From Chryseobacterium elymi (GTDB taxonomy: Bacteria > Bacteroidota > Bacteroidia > Flavobacteriales > Weeksellaceae), in assembly GCF_003385495.1 (NCBI RefSeq), contig NZ_QNUH01000007.1:185304-249303 (forward strand): 64,000 bases of DNA. Reading direction: 5' to 3'. Made by a program: the position numbers and the translations under genes. Shown piece after piece: positions 8,926 through 18,947 of the stretch. The notes beneath the pieces are model-generated. The model had not been told where the DNA came from. It did no database searches and saw only the letters and a program-made list of their open reading frames with translations. Each line of letters begins with the position of its first letter. Positions within the stretch are counted from its first letter, which is position 1.

Positions 8926-8953
8926 ATTTTAGATTTTAGATTTTAGATTTTAG
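8926..8953. repeat. Tandem heptamer (ATTTTAG)4 in rpsC-rplP spacer
   Basis: Four exact copies of ATTTTAG occur back to back in the 98-base spacer between rpsC and rplP, followed by further A/T-rich sequence. This looks like a slippage-prone microsatellite. It contains no reading frame and no clear promoter. It lengthens the untranslated spacer upstream of rplP. Confidence 0.85.
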
Positions 8954-9014
8954 ATTTTTTATATTTTAAAAAAGTAACGGTAATTTAAAATTCAAAATTT
9001 CTAACCTAAAATTT

Positions 9015-9761
9015 TTAATTATTATTGTTATTATTGTTATTTTTTCTAGGTCTTCTGTTGTCTCTGTCTCCTCTGTTTCCGCCTCCTGAAGGACCTCCTT
9101 TTTTCTGTTGTCCCACTAATGGAGAAAGTTCTCTTTTACCGTAAACTTCCCCTTTCATGATCCAAACTTTCACTCCTAATCTACCGTAAGTAGTGTGAGC
9201 TTCAGCCCAGTGATAATCGATATCAGCTCTGAAAGTAGACAAAGGAATTCTTCCTTCTTTGAAAGATTCGCTTCTTGCCATTTCAGCACCGTTCAATCTA
9301 CCAGAGATTTGAACTTTGATACCTTCAGCACCCATTCTCATTGTACTAGCCATTGCCATTTTAACAGCTCTTCTGTAAGAAATTCTGTTTTCAATCTGCT
9401 TAGAGATGCTGTCAGCCACTAATACTGCGTCAAGTTCAGGTCTTTTGATTTCGAAAATGTTGATTTGAATATCCTTACCTGTAAGTTTCTTCAATTCTTC
9501 TTTCAATTTATCAACTTCCTGACCTCCTTTACCGATGATAAGTCCCGGTCTAGCAGTAGTGATCGTCACTGTTACTAATTTTAGTGTTCTTTCAATATAA
9601 ATTTTTGAAATACCACCTTTAGATAATCTAGCCTCAAGGTATCTTCTGATTTTGTAGTCTTCCGCGATTCTGTCTCCATAATCGTTTCCGCCAAACCAGT
9701 TAGAATCCCATCCTCTGATGATACCTAATCTGTTACCAATTGGATTTGTCTTCTGTCCCAT
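9015..9761 (-). CDS. rpsC: 30S ribosomal protein S3 with poly-Asn tail
   Basis: S3 forms part of the mRNA entry channel and has mRNA helicase activity with S4 and S5. The 248 residues start [20 protein letters not shown], have the KH domain with [13 protein letters not shown], and the C-terminal S3 domain ending in WIMKGEVYG. After about residue 212 comes a low-complexity basic tail ([19 protein letters not shown]) ending in eight consecutive asparagines encoded by an AAT/AAC run. The core is normal; the tail is a lineage extension. Confidence 0.97.
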   Translation of the reverse strand: MGQKTNPIGNRLGIIRGWDSNWFGGNDYGDRIAEDYKIRRYLEARLSKGGISKIYIERTLKLVTVTITTARPGLIIGKGGQEVDKLKEELKKLTGKDIQINIFEIKRPELDAVLVADSISKQIENRISYRRAVKMAMASTMRMGAEGIKVQISGRLNGAEMARSESFKEGRIPLSTFRADIDYHWAEAHTTYGRLGVKVWIMKGEVYGKRELSPLVGQQKKGGPSGGGNRGDRDNRRPRKNNNNNNNN

Positions 9762-9768
9762 ACCTTGA

Positions 9769-10167
9769 TTAATTTTCTTTATTACCTAAGATTAATGTAA
9801 CGTGGTTAGATCTTTTTCTGATTCTATACCCTCTACCTTGCGGAGCTGGTCTTAGTCTCTTCAATTGTCTTGCACTATCCACGAAGATTTCTTTAATGAT
9901 AAGGTTTGCTTCTTCAATATCAGCACCTTCATTTTTAGTCTGCCAGTTTGCCATAGCAGAAAGAAGTAATTTCTCTAATTTGTTAGAGGCTTCTTTTTTA
10001 GAATATTTTAGGATATAAAGAGCTTTATCTACCTGCTCTCCTCTAATGATATCAGCAACTAATCTCATTTTTCTTGGAGATGATGGGCAGTCATTTAATG
10101 AAGCTTTTACAACGTCTTTGTTAGCTTCTTTTCTTGCGATTGAACTATCTTGTTTTCTTGATCCCAT
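9769..10167 (-). CDS. rplV: 50S ribosomal protein L22
   Basis: L22 lines the nascent-peptide tunnel, and its beta-hairpin is a site of macrolide-resistance changes. The 132-residue protein has about 20 extra N-terminal residues ([18 protein letters not shown]) relative to the roughly 110-residue enterobacterial form, then [17 protein letters not shown] and the hairpin region ending [20 protein letters not shown]. It lies 2 bases after rpsS and 7 bases before rpsC. Confidence 0.98.
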   Translation of the reverse strand: MGSRKQDSSIARKEANKDVVKASLNDCPSSPRKMRLVADIIRGEQVDKALYILKYSKKEASNKLEKLLLSAMANWQTKNEGADIEEANLIIKEIFVDSARQLKRLRPAPQGRGYRIRKRSNHVTLILGNKEN

Positions 10168-10169
10168 GA

Positions 10170-10448
10170 TTATCTGCTTCCTTTATTTTTGTTACCACCA
10201 TGACCTCTGAAAGATCTTGTTGGAGAAAATTCGCCTAACTTGTGACCTACCATGTTTTCTGTAACATAAACAGGGATAAAAGATTTCCCGTTGTGTACTG
10301 CAATAGTTTGTCCTACGAAGTCTGGAGAGATCATCGATGCTCTAGACCAAGTTTTAATAACTGTCTTCTTACCAGACTCTATGTTTGTCTGAACCTTCTT
10401 ATCTAAAGTATGATGAATGAATGGTCCTTTTTTAAGTGATCTTGCCAT
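10170..10448 (-). CDS. rpsS: 30S ribosomal protein S19
   Basis: S19 pairs with S13 in the 30S head. The 92 residues are a textbook match: [19 protein letters not shown], then [20 protein letters not shown] and [16 protein letters not shown]. It is packed between rplB and rplV with 2-base gaps on both sides. Confidence 0.98.
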   Translation of the reverse strand: MARSLKKGPFIHHTLDKKVQTNIESGKKTVIKTWSRASMISPDFVGQTIAVHNGKSFIPVYVTENMVGHKLGEFSPTRSFRGHGGNKNKGSR

Positions 10449-10450
10449 AA

Positions 10451-11272
10451 TTATTTTCTTTTAGATATGATATGACGGTTAGACGCTTTGTTTTTCTTTC
10501 TGGTTTTGTAACCTTTAGCCGGCATACCGTTTCTAGATCTTGGGTGACCTCCAGAAGAACGTCCTTCACCACCTCCCATTGGGTGATCTACAGGGTTCAT
10601 TACTACCGGTCTAGTTCTAGGTCTTCTACCTAACCATCTGCTTCTACCAGCCTTACCTGAAACAGTTAACTGATGATCAGAGTTAGAAACAGATCCAATC
10701 ATTGCATAACATTCAGTAAGGATCATTCTGGATTCTCCTGAAGGCAATTTGATGATTGCATATTTTCCGTCTCTTGAAGTTAATTGAGCTGAAGAACCAG
10801 CACTTCTTGCTAAAATAGCACCTTGTCCAGGCTTCATTTCAACACAAGAAATTACAGTACCCAATGGAATATTTTTCAATTTCATTGCGTTACCTACGTT
10901 TGGTTCAACGCTTTCTCCTGAAACTACTTTCTGATCTACTTTGATACCGTTTGGAGCGATGATGTATCTCTTCTCTCCATCTGCGTACTCTAATAAAGCG
11001 ATAAATGCAGTTCTGTTTGGATCATATTCTACAGTTTTTACCGTTGCTTCAACATCATGCTTGTTTCTTTTGAAGTCGATAATTCTGTATTTCTTTTTGT
11101 GTCCACCTCCGGTGTAACGCATGGTCATTTTACCAGTTTGGTTACGTCCACCTGACTTACTAATACCAACTGTTAGAGATTTCTCTGGTTTGTTGGTAGT
11201 AATTTCCTCAAAATTGTTTACAATTCTGAATCTCTGTCCTGGGGTGATAGGTTTTAATTTTCTAACAGACAT
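10451..11272 (-). CDS. rplB: 50S ribosomal protein L2
   Basis: L2 is a primary 23S rRNA-binding protein needed for subunit association and peptidyl-transferase function. The 273 residues contain the RNA-binding OB and SH3-like domains and the signature [20 protein letters not shown], whose histidine lies near the catalytic centre. The C-terminal basic tail reads [20 protein letters not shown]. It follows rplW by 22 bases. Confidence 0.98.
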   Translation of the reverse strand: MSVRKLKPITPGQRFRIVNNFEEITTNKPEKSLTVGISKSGGRNQTGKMTMRYTGGGHKKKYRIIDFKRNKHDVEATVKTVEYDPNRTAFIALLEYADGEKRYIIAPNGIKVDQKVVSGESVEPNVGNAMKLKNIPLGTVISCVEMKPGQGAILARSAGSSAQLTSRDGKYAIIKLPSGESRMILTECYAMIGSVSNSDHQLTVSGKAGRSRWLGRRPRTRPVVMNPVDHPMGGGEGRSSGGHPRSRNGMPAKGYKTRKKNKASNRHIISKRK

Positions 11273-11294
11273 TACTATTATTTATAATTAATAA

Positions 11295-11585
11295 TTAATT
11301 TACAGCAAAAATATCGATAACTTCACCTTCAACAAGCTTGATTACCGCCTTTTTCAATTTGTTTGTCTTTCCTACTTGAAGACCTTTTTTAGTGTATTTT
11401 GAAGAAACCTTCGGAGCATAAATCATTGTGTTAACGTCTGCTACTTTTACACCGTAAGCTGCTTCAACAGCTTTTTTAATCTGGATCTTATTAGCCTTAG
11501 GGTCTACTAAGAAAGAATAAGAACCTCTTAAATCTGTAAGGTAATTAGCCTTTTCTGAGATAACTGGTTTAATAATAAGTGACAT
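11295..11585 (-). CDS. rplW: 50S ribosomal protein L23
   Basis: L23 surrounds the tunnel exit and docks trigger factor and SRP. The 96 residues begin MSLIIKPVISEKANYLTDLR and contain YSFLVDPKANKIQIKKAVEA and YGVKVADVNTMIY. The spacing of 3 bases from rplD suggests translational coupling. Confidence 0.98.
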   Translation of the reverse strand: MSLIIKPVISEKANYLTDLRGSYSFLVDPKANKIQIKKAVEAAYGVKVADVNTMIYAPKVSSKYTKKGLQVGKTNKLKKAVIKLVEGEVIDIFAVN

Positions 11586-11588
11586 GAT

Positions 11589-12218
11589 TTATTTCTTTAA
11601 ATTTTCCTGGAATTTTTCAACTGCACCTTCTAAGAATACGATCTCACCTGCATTCATTAAGTCATATGAACTAATTTCGTTGAAGTTCATTACTTTAGTT
11701 TTAGGTAAGTTTCTTGAAGATAAATACACATTCTTGTTAGCTTCAGGAAGAACAAATAGAGACTTCTTATCGTTCAATGCCAATGCATTTAGGATCGTGA
11801 TGAAATCTTTAGTTTTAGGAGCGTTTAAGCTCATATCTTCCATTACTCTGATGCTATTGTCTCTCATTTTCTGAGATAAAACAGATTTTTTAGCTAATCT
11901 CTTAAGAGCTTTGTTCAATTTGAATCTGTAGTCTCTTGGTTTTGGTCCGAATACTCTACCTCCACCTCTGAAAGTTGGAGATTTGATATCACCATATCTA
12001 GCAGAACCAGATCCTTTTTGCTTCTTAAGTTTTTTAGTAGAAGCAGTAATTTCGCTTCTTTCCTTTGATTTATGAGTCCCTTGTCTCTGTGCTGCAAGGT
12101 ACTGTTTAACTTCTAAGTAAACCGCGTGCTGATTTGGCTCAATTCCGAATACTGATTCGTCTAGAGTTACTTTTCTTCCGGTCTCTTTTCCTGATGTATT
12201 TAATACTACTAGTTCCAT
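11589..12218 (-). CDS. rplD: 50S ribosomal protein L4
   Basis: L4 is a tunnel protein and, in enterobacteria, the repressor of the S10 operon. The 209 residues show the long extended loop ([40 protein letters not shown]) and the globular C-terminal domain. Its ATG at 12218 lies inside the last codons of rplC, giving a 10-base overlap that suggests translational coupling. Confidence 0.97.
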   Translation of the reverse strand: MELVVLNTSGKETGRKVTLDESVFGIEPNQHAVYLEVKQYLAAQRQGTHKSKERSEITASTKKLKKQKGSGSARYGDIKSPTFRGGGRVFGPKPRDYRFKLNKALKRLAKKSVLSQKMRDNSIRVMEDMSLNAPKTKDFITILNALALNDKKSLFVLPEANKNVYLSSRNLPKTKVMNFNEISSYDLMNAGEIVFLEGAVEKFQENLKK

Positions 12219-12835
12219 TTTCTGATAATTACATAAGAATTTTTAGCTCCCGGAACAGCACCTTTTACTACTAAAAGATTTTGTTCTTGATCCACTTTTA
12301 ATACTTGAAGGTTTTGTACAGTTACCTGCTTACCTCCCATTCTACCCGCCATTCTCATTCCTTTGAATACTCTTGAAGGATCCGATCCAGCACCGATAGA
12401 ACCTGGAGCTCTAAGTCTGTTGTGCTGACCATGAGTAGCTTGCATTACACCTCCAAAGCCATGTCTTTTAACAACACCCTGGAAACCTTTACCTTTTGAA
12501 GTTCCTGTTACGTCAACATACTCTCCTTCAGAGAATAAATCAACTTTTACTTCTTCTCCTACTTTTACTTCGTCTACGAATTCTCTGTAGAATTCTACCA
12601 ACTTAGCTTTTGGAGCAGAACCAGCCTTTTTGAAATGGCCAGCTAACGCTTTACCTACGTTCTTTTCACTCTTGTCATCGAAACCTAACTGAACTGACTT
12701 GTAGCCGTCCTTTTCTATGGTTCTGACCTGTAAAACCGAGCATGGACCAGCCTGAATAACTGTACAAGGAATATTCTTTCCTTCTTCGTTAAACAAAGAC
12801 GTCATACCGATTTTTTTACCAATAATACCTGACAT
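12209..12835 (-). CDS. rplC: 50S ribosomal protein L3
   Basis: L3 is one of the first proteins to bind 23S rRNA, and its loop reaches the peptidyl-transferase centre. The 208 residues begin [20 protein letters not shown] and contain the signature [20 protein letters not shown] and [18 protein letters not shown]. It is the first gene of its operon here, with its own promoter about 100 bases upstream. In relatives rpsJ (S10) would precede it, but rpsJ is 16 kb away. Confidence 0.98.
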   Translation of the reverse strand: MSGIIGKKIGMTSLFNEEGKNIPCTVIQAGPCSVLQVRTIEKDGYKSVQLGFDDKSEKNVGKALAGHFKKAGSAPKAKLVEFYREFVDEVKVGEEVKVDLFSEGEYVDVTGTSKGKGFQGVVKRHGFGGVMQATHGQHNRLRAPGSIGAGSDPSRVFKGMRMAGRMGGKQVTVQNLQVLKVDQEQNLLVVKGAVPGAKNSYVIIRKWN

Positions 12836-12941
12836 TGTTTATATTAAATAAAATTTATCTTTCTAATTTCCACATTTTTAGGAGGTCTGAAGTAATTTCT
12901 ACTTTTGATATAGGCATACTACGCCCCTAAAATGGAGTGTG

Positions 12942-12972
12942 CAAATTTATGAATATTTTTATAACTGACAAA
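12942..12972 (-). promoter_or_regulatory. Bacteroidota-type promoter of the rplC-rpoA operon
   Basis: Reading the minus strand, TTTG (12972-12969), then exactly 19 bases, then TAAATTTG (12949-12942) matches the Bacteroidota primary sigma consensus TTTG-N19-TAnnTTTG. Transcription would start near 12,935, giving an untranslated leader of about 100 bases before rplC. The rpsL operon has a promoter with the same spacing. The match is seen; activity is inferred. Confidence 0.75.
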
Positions 12973-13081
12973 TATTTAGAGTAAAATATTTTGATTTTTA
13001 ATCAATTAGGTAATTTTGAAAAAATCCGGATGGATTTTCAGTGAAATTATTTTGGATTTTTTTAAATAATTTAAAAGAAGC

Positions 13082-13846
13082 TTATTTTACAATAACCGTA
13101 ACCCCTATTTCTTCTAATGCCACTTTATCTTCGGCACAAATACCGTTATCTGTAATCAGATAATCAACTTTATCCAGAGGAGCAATTTTGCCAAACCCTT
13201 TTTTATTCAGTTTTGAAGAATCACCAAGAATGACCACTTTTTCGGAGCATTCTATCATAAGCTGATTCAGATGGGCTTCTGCAGCATTTGAAGTACTAAT
13301 TCCAAAATCAATGTCAATCCCATCCACTCCCAGAAAAAGTTTATTACAGGAAAACTGCTTGAGAATTCCTTCAGAAATGGAACCTACAATGGAAGTCGAA
13401 CTTTTTCGGACTTCGCCACCCAATTGTATTATATTAATATTAGGATTATTACATAGCTCAATAGCCACCCTTAAAGAGGAGGTTAAAACCGTAAGAGGTC
13501 CAAAGTTCACCAGCATTCTTGCTAAATAATGCATCGTAGTCCCTGAAGCTAAAATAATACAGTCATTCTCCTGGATAAGCTTTAAAGCTGCTTTCGCAAT
13601 ATTCTGCTTAGCTTCTACATTGATGTTTTCCTTTTCGTCTACATTTCTTTCATAAGCATATCTTACATGCTTACTTGCCCCACCATGGTTTCGGAAAAGC
13701 AATCCCAGGCTTTCGAGATAATTCAGATCCTTTCGGACCGTAACCGACGAAACATTGAACTTCTCACACAGATCCTGTACAAGAACATGCCCCTTTTCAT
13801 CCAGTTCCTTTAGTATATCATTGTGCCTTGGTATTAACTTTTCCAT
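13082..13846 (-). CDS. DeoR-family transcriptional regulator, probable glycerol regulator
   Basis: This 254-residue DeoR/GlpR-type repressor probably controls the divergent glpDKF genes in response to a sugar or glycerol phosphate. The N-terminal winged helix-turn-helix (about residues 8-60) includes VQDLCEKFNVSSVTVRKDL and the RNHGGA family motif. The C-terminal DeoR sensor domain carries IILASGTTMHYLARM and GVDGIDIDFGISTSN, which form the phosphorylated-ligand site in this family. The divergent placement 117 bases from glpD argues for GlpR function, but other DeoR roles cannot be excluded. Confidence 0.85.
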   Translation of the reverse strand: MEKLIPRHNDILKELDEKGHVLVQDLCEKFNVSSVTVRKDLNYLESLGLLFRNHGGASKHVRYAYERNVDEKENINVEAKQNIAKAALKLIQENDCIILASGTTMHYLARMLVNFGPLTVLTSSLRVAIELCNNPNINIIQLGGEVRKSSTSIVGSISEGILKQFSCNKLFLGVDGIDIDFGISTSNAAEAHLNQLMIECSEKVVILGDSSKLNKKGFGKIAPLDKVDYLITDNGICAEDKVALEEIGVTVIVK

Positions 13847-13930
13847 TCTGATTCTTTCATCAAAAATACCATTTTTTTTCGAGACCGATAAAATTTCATT
13901 TATTTTCTTTTTAGTTTCATTTTTAATTTA

Positions 13931-13985
13931 TACATTTGAAAACGAAACATAAACGAAGCATTTATGAAACGAAACGAAGAAATTA
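13931..13985 (+). promoter_or_regulatory. glpD promoter with repeated GAAAC/ACGAA boxes
   Basis: TACATTTG at 13931-13938 fits the Bacteroidota -7 element (TAnnTTTG) upstream of glpD (ATG at 13964). From about 13939 onward AACGAAACAT, AACGAAGCAT and GAAACGAAACGAAG follow one another, a set of direct repeats overlapping the expected start of transcription and the first glpD codons. This is a plausible operator for the divergent DeoR-type repressor. The repeats are visible; regulator binding is inferred. Confidence 0.45.
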
Positions 13986-15562
13986 ATAAATTATCCAGTG
14001 TTCAGGAATGGGACTTCATCATCATTGGAGGTGGAGCAAGCGGCCTGGGTTCAGCATTGGATGCAACCAGCAGAGGATTTAAAACTCTACTCCTTGAATC
14101 CCATGATTTTGCCAAAGCAACATCCAGCCGAAGCACCAAACTGGTACATGGTGGCGTAAGATATCTTGCACAGGGAGATATAGGACTTGTAAAAGAAGCT
14201 CTGAAAGAAAGAGGACTTCTGGCCCAAAACGCAGCACACGTAGTAAAAAACCAGTCATTTATTATTCCCAATTATACATGGTGGGGAGGTATTTATTATA
14301 AAATAGGATTATCTATTTATGATTTCCTTGCCGGAAAGCTTAGTCTTGGAAAAACAAAATACATCAGCAAATCCAAAACGGTTGAAAAATTACCAACCAT
14401 TGAACAGCATAACCTTGCAAGTGGCGTGGTATATCAAGACGGGCAGTTTGATGATGCAAGATTAGCAATCAATTTAACCCAGACTCTGATCGAAAAAGGA
14501 GGAAGTGCCGTTAATTATATGAAAGTAACCGGTCTTCTGAAAAATGATTCCGGAAAAATAAACGGAGTTAAAGCAGAAGATCAGTTTACCAACCAGCAGT
14601 ACGAACTTCGTGCGAAAGCAGTTATTAATGCAACAGGGGTATTCACTAATGACATTCTGAATATGAACAATCCTAAGCATGGTAAATTTGTAGTTCCAAG
14701 CCAAGGTATCCATTTAGTATTGGATAAATCTTTCCTGAAAAGTGACGATGCGATTATGATTCCAAAAACATCAGACGGCAGAGTTCTTTTTGTTGTCCCA
14801 TGGCACGACAGAGCATTGGTAGGAACTACAGATACCCTTCTGGAAAGCCCAAGCTTTGAGCCGCACGCGTTAGAATCCGAAATTAATTTCGTTTTAAATA
14901 CAGCCAGACAATATTTAGCGAAGAAGCCAACCAGAGAAGATGTAAAATCGATGTTCGCCGGATTAAGGCCTCTTGCCGCTCCAAAAGAAGGAGGCAAAAG
15001 CACCAAGGAAGTTTCCCGCAGCCACAAAGTCATTGCTTCCGATACAGGATTGGTTTCCATCATCGGCGGAAAATGGACCACTTACCGTAAAATGGCGGAA
15101 GATACTATTGATAAAGCTGTAGAGATCCTTCATTTAAACGCAGGCCCTTCTCAAACAGAAAATATGTCTATTCATGGTAATATGAAAGCAGAACTCGTAG
15201 ACCGCACCAGTCATCTGTATGTTTACGGATCCGATATTCCAGCCATAAAATCATTGCAGAGCAGTGATCCTCAATATTCTCAAAAAATCCATCCTGACCA
15301 TGCTTTTACTATTGCAGAAGCAGTCTGGGCCATAAGACACGAAATGGCAGAAACTATAGAAGATATTCTCGCCAGAAGAGTCCGTCTTTTATTTTTAGAT
15401 GCAAGAGCTGCGATCGACAGTGCACATACTATTGCACAGCTTATTGCCAAAGAAAAAGGATATTCCCAGGAATGGGCCACTGAACAGGAAAAAGAATTTA
15501 TTGAATTAGCACAAGGGTATTTATTAGCCCCTTACTCTCCCAAAACTATTACTCATAATTAA
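13964..15562 (+). CDS. glpD: Aerobic glycerol-3-phosphate dehydrogenase
   Basis: This FAD enzyme oxidises sn-glycerol 3-phosphate to dihydroxyacetone phosphate and passes electrons to the quinone pool at the inner membrane. The 532 residues carry the N-terminal dinucleotide fold ([19 protein letters not shown], residues about 20-38), the FAD/G3P motif [16 protein letters not shown], and the GLRPLAAP and [17 protein letters not shown] segments typical of GlpD. It is the first gene of a glpD-glpK-glpF-barrel series with gaps of about 10-25 bases, divergent from a DeoR-family gene. Confidence 0.96.
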   Translation: MKRNEEINKLSSVQEWDFIIIGGGASGLGSALDATSRGFKTLLLESHDFAKATSSRSTKLVHGGVRYLAQGDIGLVKEALKERGLLAQNAAHVVKNQSFIIPNYTWWGGIYYKIGLSIYDFLAGKLSLGKTKYISKSKTVEKLPTIEQHNLASGVVYQDGQFDDARLAINLTQTLIEKGGSAVNYMKVTGLLKNDSGKINGVKAEDQFTNQQYELRAKAVINATGVFTNDILNMNNPKHGKFVVPSQGIHLVLDKSFLKSDDAIMIPKTSDGRVLFVVPWHDRALVGTTDTLLESPSFEPHALESEINFVLNTARQYLAKKPTREDVKSMFAGLRPLAAPKEGGKSTKEVSRSHKVIASDTGLVSIIGGKWTTYRKMAEDTIDKAVEILHLNAGPSQTENMSIHGNMKAELVDRTSHLYVYGSDIPAIKSLQSSDPQYSQKIHPDHAFTIAEAVWAIRHEMAETIEDILARRVRLLFLDARAAIDSAHTIAQLIAKEKGYSQEWATEQEKEFIELAQGYLLAPYSPKTITHN

Positions 15563-15573
15563 AACTTTGCAGT

Positions 15574-17070
15574 ATGAAGGAAAAATTGATTCTCGCTTTA
15601 GACCAGGGTACAACTTCTTCTAGAGCCATCTTATTCAATCACAGCGGAGCTATCGAATATATCTCCCAGAAAAATTTTGAACAAATTTACCCTACTCCGG
15701 GATGGGTAGAGCATGATCCGAACGAAATATGGTCATCCCAGATATCCGTTGCCGCAGAAGTTATCGCCAAGGCAGGCATTTCCGGGCTGGAAGTAGCTGC
15801 CATCGGGATCACCAACCAACGTGAAACAACCGTTGTCTGGGATAAAGAAACCGGTGAACCTATTTACAATGCTATTGTCTGGCAGGACAGAAGAACTTCT
15901 AAGTATTGTGATGAATTAAAAGAGCAAGGGCATGCCGAAATCATCAAAGAGAAAACCGGACTTGTCCTGGATGCCTATTTTTCAGCAACCAAACTAAAAT
16001 GGATCCTGGATCACGTAGAAGGAGCAAGGGAAAAAGCAGCAGAAGGAAAATTATGTTTCGGAACCGTTGACACATGGCTTATCTGGAAGCTTACGCGCGG
16101 AAAAATGTTCATCACCGATGTTTCCAATGCCAGCAGAACCATGCTTCTGAATATTCATACTCTAGAATGGGATCAGGATCTTCTGGATCTGTTTGATATT
16201 CCAAAATCTGTTCTTCCTGAAGTAAAACAGAGCAGTGAGATCTATGGAGAAACTGCAACCACTTTATTTTCTACAAAAATACCAATTGCAGGGATTGCGG
16301 GAGACCAGCAGGCCGCCTTATTCGGACAGATGTGTATTACTCCCGGAATGGTAAAGAATACGTATGGAACAGGATGCTTCCTATTAATGAATACAGGAAC
16401 AGAAGCTGTTTCTTCTAAAAACAACCTGTTAACAACAGTGGCATGGAAGATCAATGGAGAAGTAAATTATGCCCTTGAAGGAAGTGTATTTGTAGGCGGA
16501 GCAGCGATACAGTGGCTGAGAGACGGGCTGAAACTTATCCGTTCCGCAGAAGAAGTGAATGATCTGGCAGCAAGTGTTGAAGATAACGGAGGTGTTTACT
16601 TTGTGCCTGCACTTACCGGATTAGGAGCACCGTACTGGGACCAGTATGCCAGAGGAACTATTGTAGGGGTAACCCGGGGAACAACCAACGGACATATCGC
16701 AAGAGCCACTTTAGAAGGAATAGCATTTCAGGTTTACGATATTGTAAAATCCATGGAAGCAGACTCAGGAAGACCAAGTCTTGAACTTAGAGTAGACGGA
16801 GGAGCTTCTGCCAGTGATCTTCTGATGCAGATACAGTCTGACCTTTTCGGTTTTAAGATCACAAGACCAAAAACACTTGAGACCACAGCTTTAGGAGCAG
16901 CCTATCTTGCAGGTTTAGCAGTAGGATATTGGAAGGATATTAATGAAATACAATCTCAATGGGTTGTAGACGAGGATTTCCATCCAAAAGTGGATAAAGA
17001 AAAAGCAGATAACATGATTCATTTCTGGAACAAAGCTGTAAAACGTTCCCAAAGCTGGATCGAAGATTAA
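15574..17070 (+). CDS. glpK: Glycerol kinase
   Basis: This enzyme phosphorylates glycerol to sn-glycerol 3-phosphate with ATP, feeding GlpD. The 498 residues belong to the FGGY kinase family: [12 protein letters not shown] at residues 9-20, the [11 protein letters not shown] and [13 protein letters not shown] motifs, [13 protein letters not shown] in the middle, and [16 protein letters not shown] and [13 protein letters not shown] in the C-terminal lobe. It begins 11 bases after glpD and is followed by the facilitator gene. Confidence 0.97.
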   Translation: MKEKLILALDQGTTSSRAILFNHSGAIEYISQKNFEQIYPTPGWVEHDPNEIWSSQISVAAEVIAKAGISGLEVAAIGITNQRETTVVWDKETGEPIYNAIVWQDRRTSKYCDELKEQGHAEIIKEKTGLVLDAYFSATKLKWILDHVEGAREKAAEGKLCFGTVDTWLIWKLTRGKMFITDVSNASRTMLLNIHTLEWDQDLLDLFDIPKSVLPEVKQSSEIYGETATTLFSTKIPIAGIAGDQQAALFGQMCITPGMVKNTYGTGCFLLMNTGTEAVSSKNNLLTTVAWKINGEVNYALEGSVFVGGAAIQWLRDGLKLIRSAEEVNDLAASVEDNGGVYFVPALTGLGAPYWDQYARGTIVGVTRGTTNGHIARATLEGIAFQVYDIVKSMEADSGRPSLELRVDGGASASDLLMQIQSDLFGFKITRPKTLETTALGAAYLAGLAVGYWKDINEIQSQWVVDEDFHPKVDKEKADNMIHFWNKAVKRSQSWIED

Positions 17071-17094
17071 ATCCTTAACGTTAAAAAACTACTC

Positions 17095-17826
17095 ATGACT
17101 CCATTTACCGCAGAACTTATAGGAACAATGCTTCTTATATTATTAGGCAACGGCGTTGTAGCCAATGTTGTCTTAAAGGATACTAAAGGAAATAATTCAG
17201 GATGGATCGTCATTACGACAGCCTGGGCACTGGCAGTTTTTGTAGGTGTCACCGTTGCAGGTCCCGCAAGTGGGGCCCACCTGAATCCAGCTGTAACGAT
17301 CGGGCTGGCTGTTGCCGGAAAATTCTCGTGGGACCTGGTTCCTTCTTATATTGCTGCACAGATGCTCGGTGGAATGCTTGGTGCTTTCCTGGTCTGGCTT
17401 TTCAACAAAGACCATTTTGCCATTACGGAAGATGAAGGCGCTAAACTTGCCTGTTTCAGTACAGGACCTGCAATCAGGAACACATTTTCCAATTTAGTCA
17501 GCGAGATCATCGGAACGTTTGTTCTGGTATTTGTCATCTTTCATTTTTCGGACCCGAGCATTTCTCTGAATGCAGATCCGACCGCTAAAGTAGGACTCGG
17601 TTCTGTAGGAGCCCTTCCAGTTACCTTAGTGGTTTGGGCCATTGGCTTATCACTGGGTGGAACAACCGGTTATGCCATCAATCCTGCAAGAGATTTAGCA
17701 CCAAGGATTATGCATGCTGTACTTCCAGTAAAAGGCAGCAGTGACTGGGGATACGCATGGATCCCGGTTGCCGGACCCATCCTGGGCGCTGTTATTGCTG
17801 CCGTTCTTTTTGGAATAATACATTAA
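17095..17826 (+). CDS. glpF: Glycerol uptake facilitator (aquaglyceroporin)
   Basis: This 243-residue MIP-family channel lets glycerol diffuse across the inner membrane. Six membrane segments are apparent, with the two pore motifs HLNPAVTIG (NPA at 64-66) and INPARDLAPR (NPA at 196-198). The Asp directly after the second NPAR distinguishes glycerol-permeable channels from strict aquaporins. It follows glpK by 24 bases and precedes the outer-membrane gene by 10 bases. Confidence 0.95.
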   Translation: MTPFTAELIGTMLLILLGNGVVANVVLKDTKGNNSGWIVITTAWALAVFVGVTVAGPASGAHLNPAVTIGLAVAGKFSWDLVPSYIAAQMLGGMLGAFLVWLFNKDHFAITEDEGAKLACFSTGPAIRNTFSNLVSEIIGTFVLVFVIFHFSDPSISLNADPTAKVGLGSVGALPVTLVVWAIGLSLGGTTGYAINPARDLAPRIMHAVLPVKGSSDWGYAWIPVAGPILGAVIAAVLFGIIH

Positions 17827-17836
17827 AAAATACCCG

Positions 17837-18637
17837 ATGAAAATTTTAAAAATTGCATGCCTGATTATTTTGGGCACAGGAAAGCTATTCTCTCAGGAGA
17901 ACGAAGAACCCAAAGAAAGCAGCAGGCTGGATTTTACAGCCAATATTCAAAACAACCATTTGTGGAGAGGATTGATTATCACAGATAAACCTGTAGTGAT
18001 GGGAAATCTTTCTTACGCTTTGGATTCTGAAAAGAGATGGAAGATTGGTATTTGGGGAGCCTCGGCATTAGCTGACGATAAAGACGGTACCCATTACAAG
18101 GAGATCAACTACTACATCCAATATTCCCATAACCGTTTTTATATTGGATTGTGGGATTTGTACAACTCCAGAAACATTAATACTGCTGTAGCTGCAGACG
18201 ACATTTTCAGTTATTCACAGAGAAGAACTGCGCACATCATTGACCTTAGGACCAATTATACTTTCGGACCATCATTCCCATTGAATATTGAAGCGGATAT
18301 CATGCTGTACGGAGGAGCCAATGCGGGCGAAGTGGTTTTGGAATCTGATGGGAGCTATAAAAAGAATAAGTATTCTACCTACATTCAGGCAAGCTATCCG
18401 GTCATTGCCGGACAGAAAGTTAACCTGGATGCTTTTGTGGGTGCTGGATTTGCCCTGAACGACCGATATTTTCTTTATGGAAATGGCAAAAACAGTTTTG
18501 ATATCGTTAATGTAGGAGTAAAAGCAGGCAAGACCATTAAAATTACGGAACACTACAGTCTGCCGGTTTCTATGATGGCGATGTGGAATCCTTCCAATAA
18601 ATACGCAAGAATTCAGCTGGCAGCAACTGTTTTCTAA
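17837..18637 (+). CDS. Predicted outer-membrane beta-barrel protein linked to glpF
   Basis: This 266-residue protein has a signal peptide (MKILKIACLIILGTGKLFSQ), an alternating hydrophobic/polar pattern with many aromatic residues, and a C-terminus ending in IQLAATVF, all typical of outer-membrane barrels. Segments such as NHLWRGLIITDKPVVMGNLSY resemble porin-like proteins of the type annotated as TorF-related or unknown barrels in Bacteroidota. No specific family is certain. It starts 10 bases after glpF, so an outer-membrane route for glycerol or glycerophosphodiesters is a reasonable inference. Confidence 0.7.
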   Translation: MKILKIACLIILGTGKLFSQENEEPKESSRLDFTANIQNNHLWRGLIITDKPVVMGNLSYALDSEKRWKIGIWGASALADDKDGTHYKEINYYIQYSHNRFYIGLWDLYNSRNINTAVAADDIFSYSQRRTAHIIDLRTNYTFGPSFPLNIEADIMLYGGANAGEVVLESDGSYKKNKYSTYIQASYPVIAGQKVNLDAFVGAGFALNDRYFLYGNGKNSFDIVNVGVKAGKTIKITEHYSLPVSMMAMWNPSNKYARIQLAATVF

Positions 18638-18657
18638 TATAATTTTTAAATTAATGA

Positions 18658-18690
18658 TAAAAACCATTCCTATTTGGAGTGGTTTTTCTG
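18658..18690 (+). terminator. Intrinsic terminator after the glp cluster
   Basis: An AAACCA...TGGTTT stem (with inner TCC/GGA pairs) around 18661-18685 is followed by TTTTCTGTTTTT. It lies about 25 bases after the stop codon of the barrel gene and would end the glpDKF transcript. Confidence 0.6.
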
Positions 18691-18708
18691 TTTTTAACTG
18701 ATTAAATA

Positions 18709-18860
18709 TTTAACCACAATGGTCACAAAAGTTATTTAAACACTTAAGTTATTTTAATCAACAAGCTTTGTGAATATAAGTACTTAAGCTTTACGAAAAT
18801 CTCAGATTTTCTTTATGTGATCTTATTCATCAAGAATTTTTTGTGGCTTTTGTGGTTAAA
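18709..18860. repeat. MITE-like intergenic element with inverted ends
   Basis: The left end (18709-18731, beginning TTTAACCACAATGGTCACAA) and the right end (18838-18860, TTTTGTGGCTTTTGTGGTTAA) are imperfect inverted copies. Between them are two ACTTAAG boxes and no reading frame. From memory of related genomes, sequences of the form TTAACCACAAAxGxCACAAA recur in flavobacterial intergenic regions, so this is probably a dispersed non-autonomous element. The rest of the 310-base gap holds the glp terminator and an A/T-rich promoter region for the next gene. Confidence 0.6.
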
Positions 18861-18947
18861 AATCTCTATAATTACCTCCAATAGCCAATCTCCGGGTTTT
18901 TACGGTTTAATTTTTGCTTAAATATTTTTACTTTTGAAAAAAAATAT

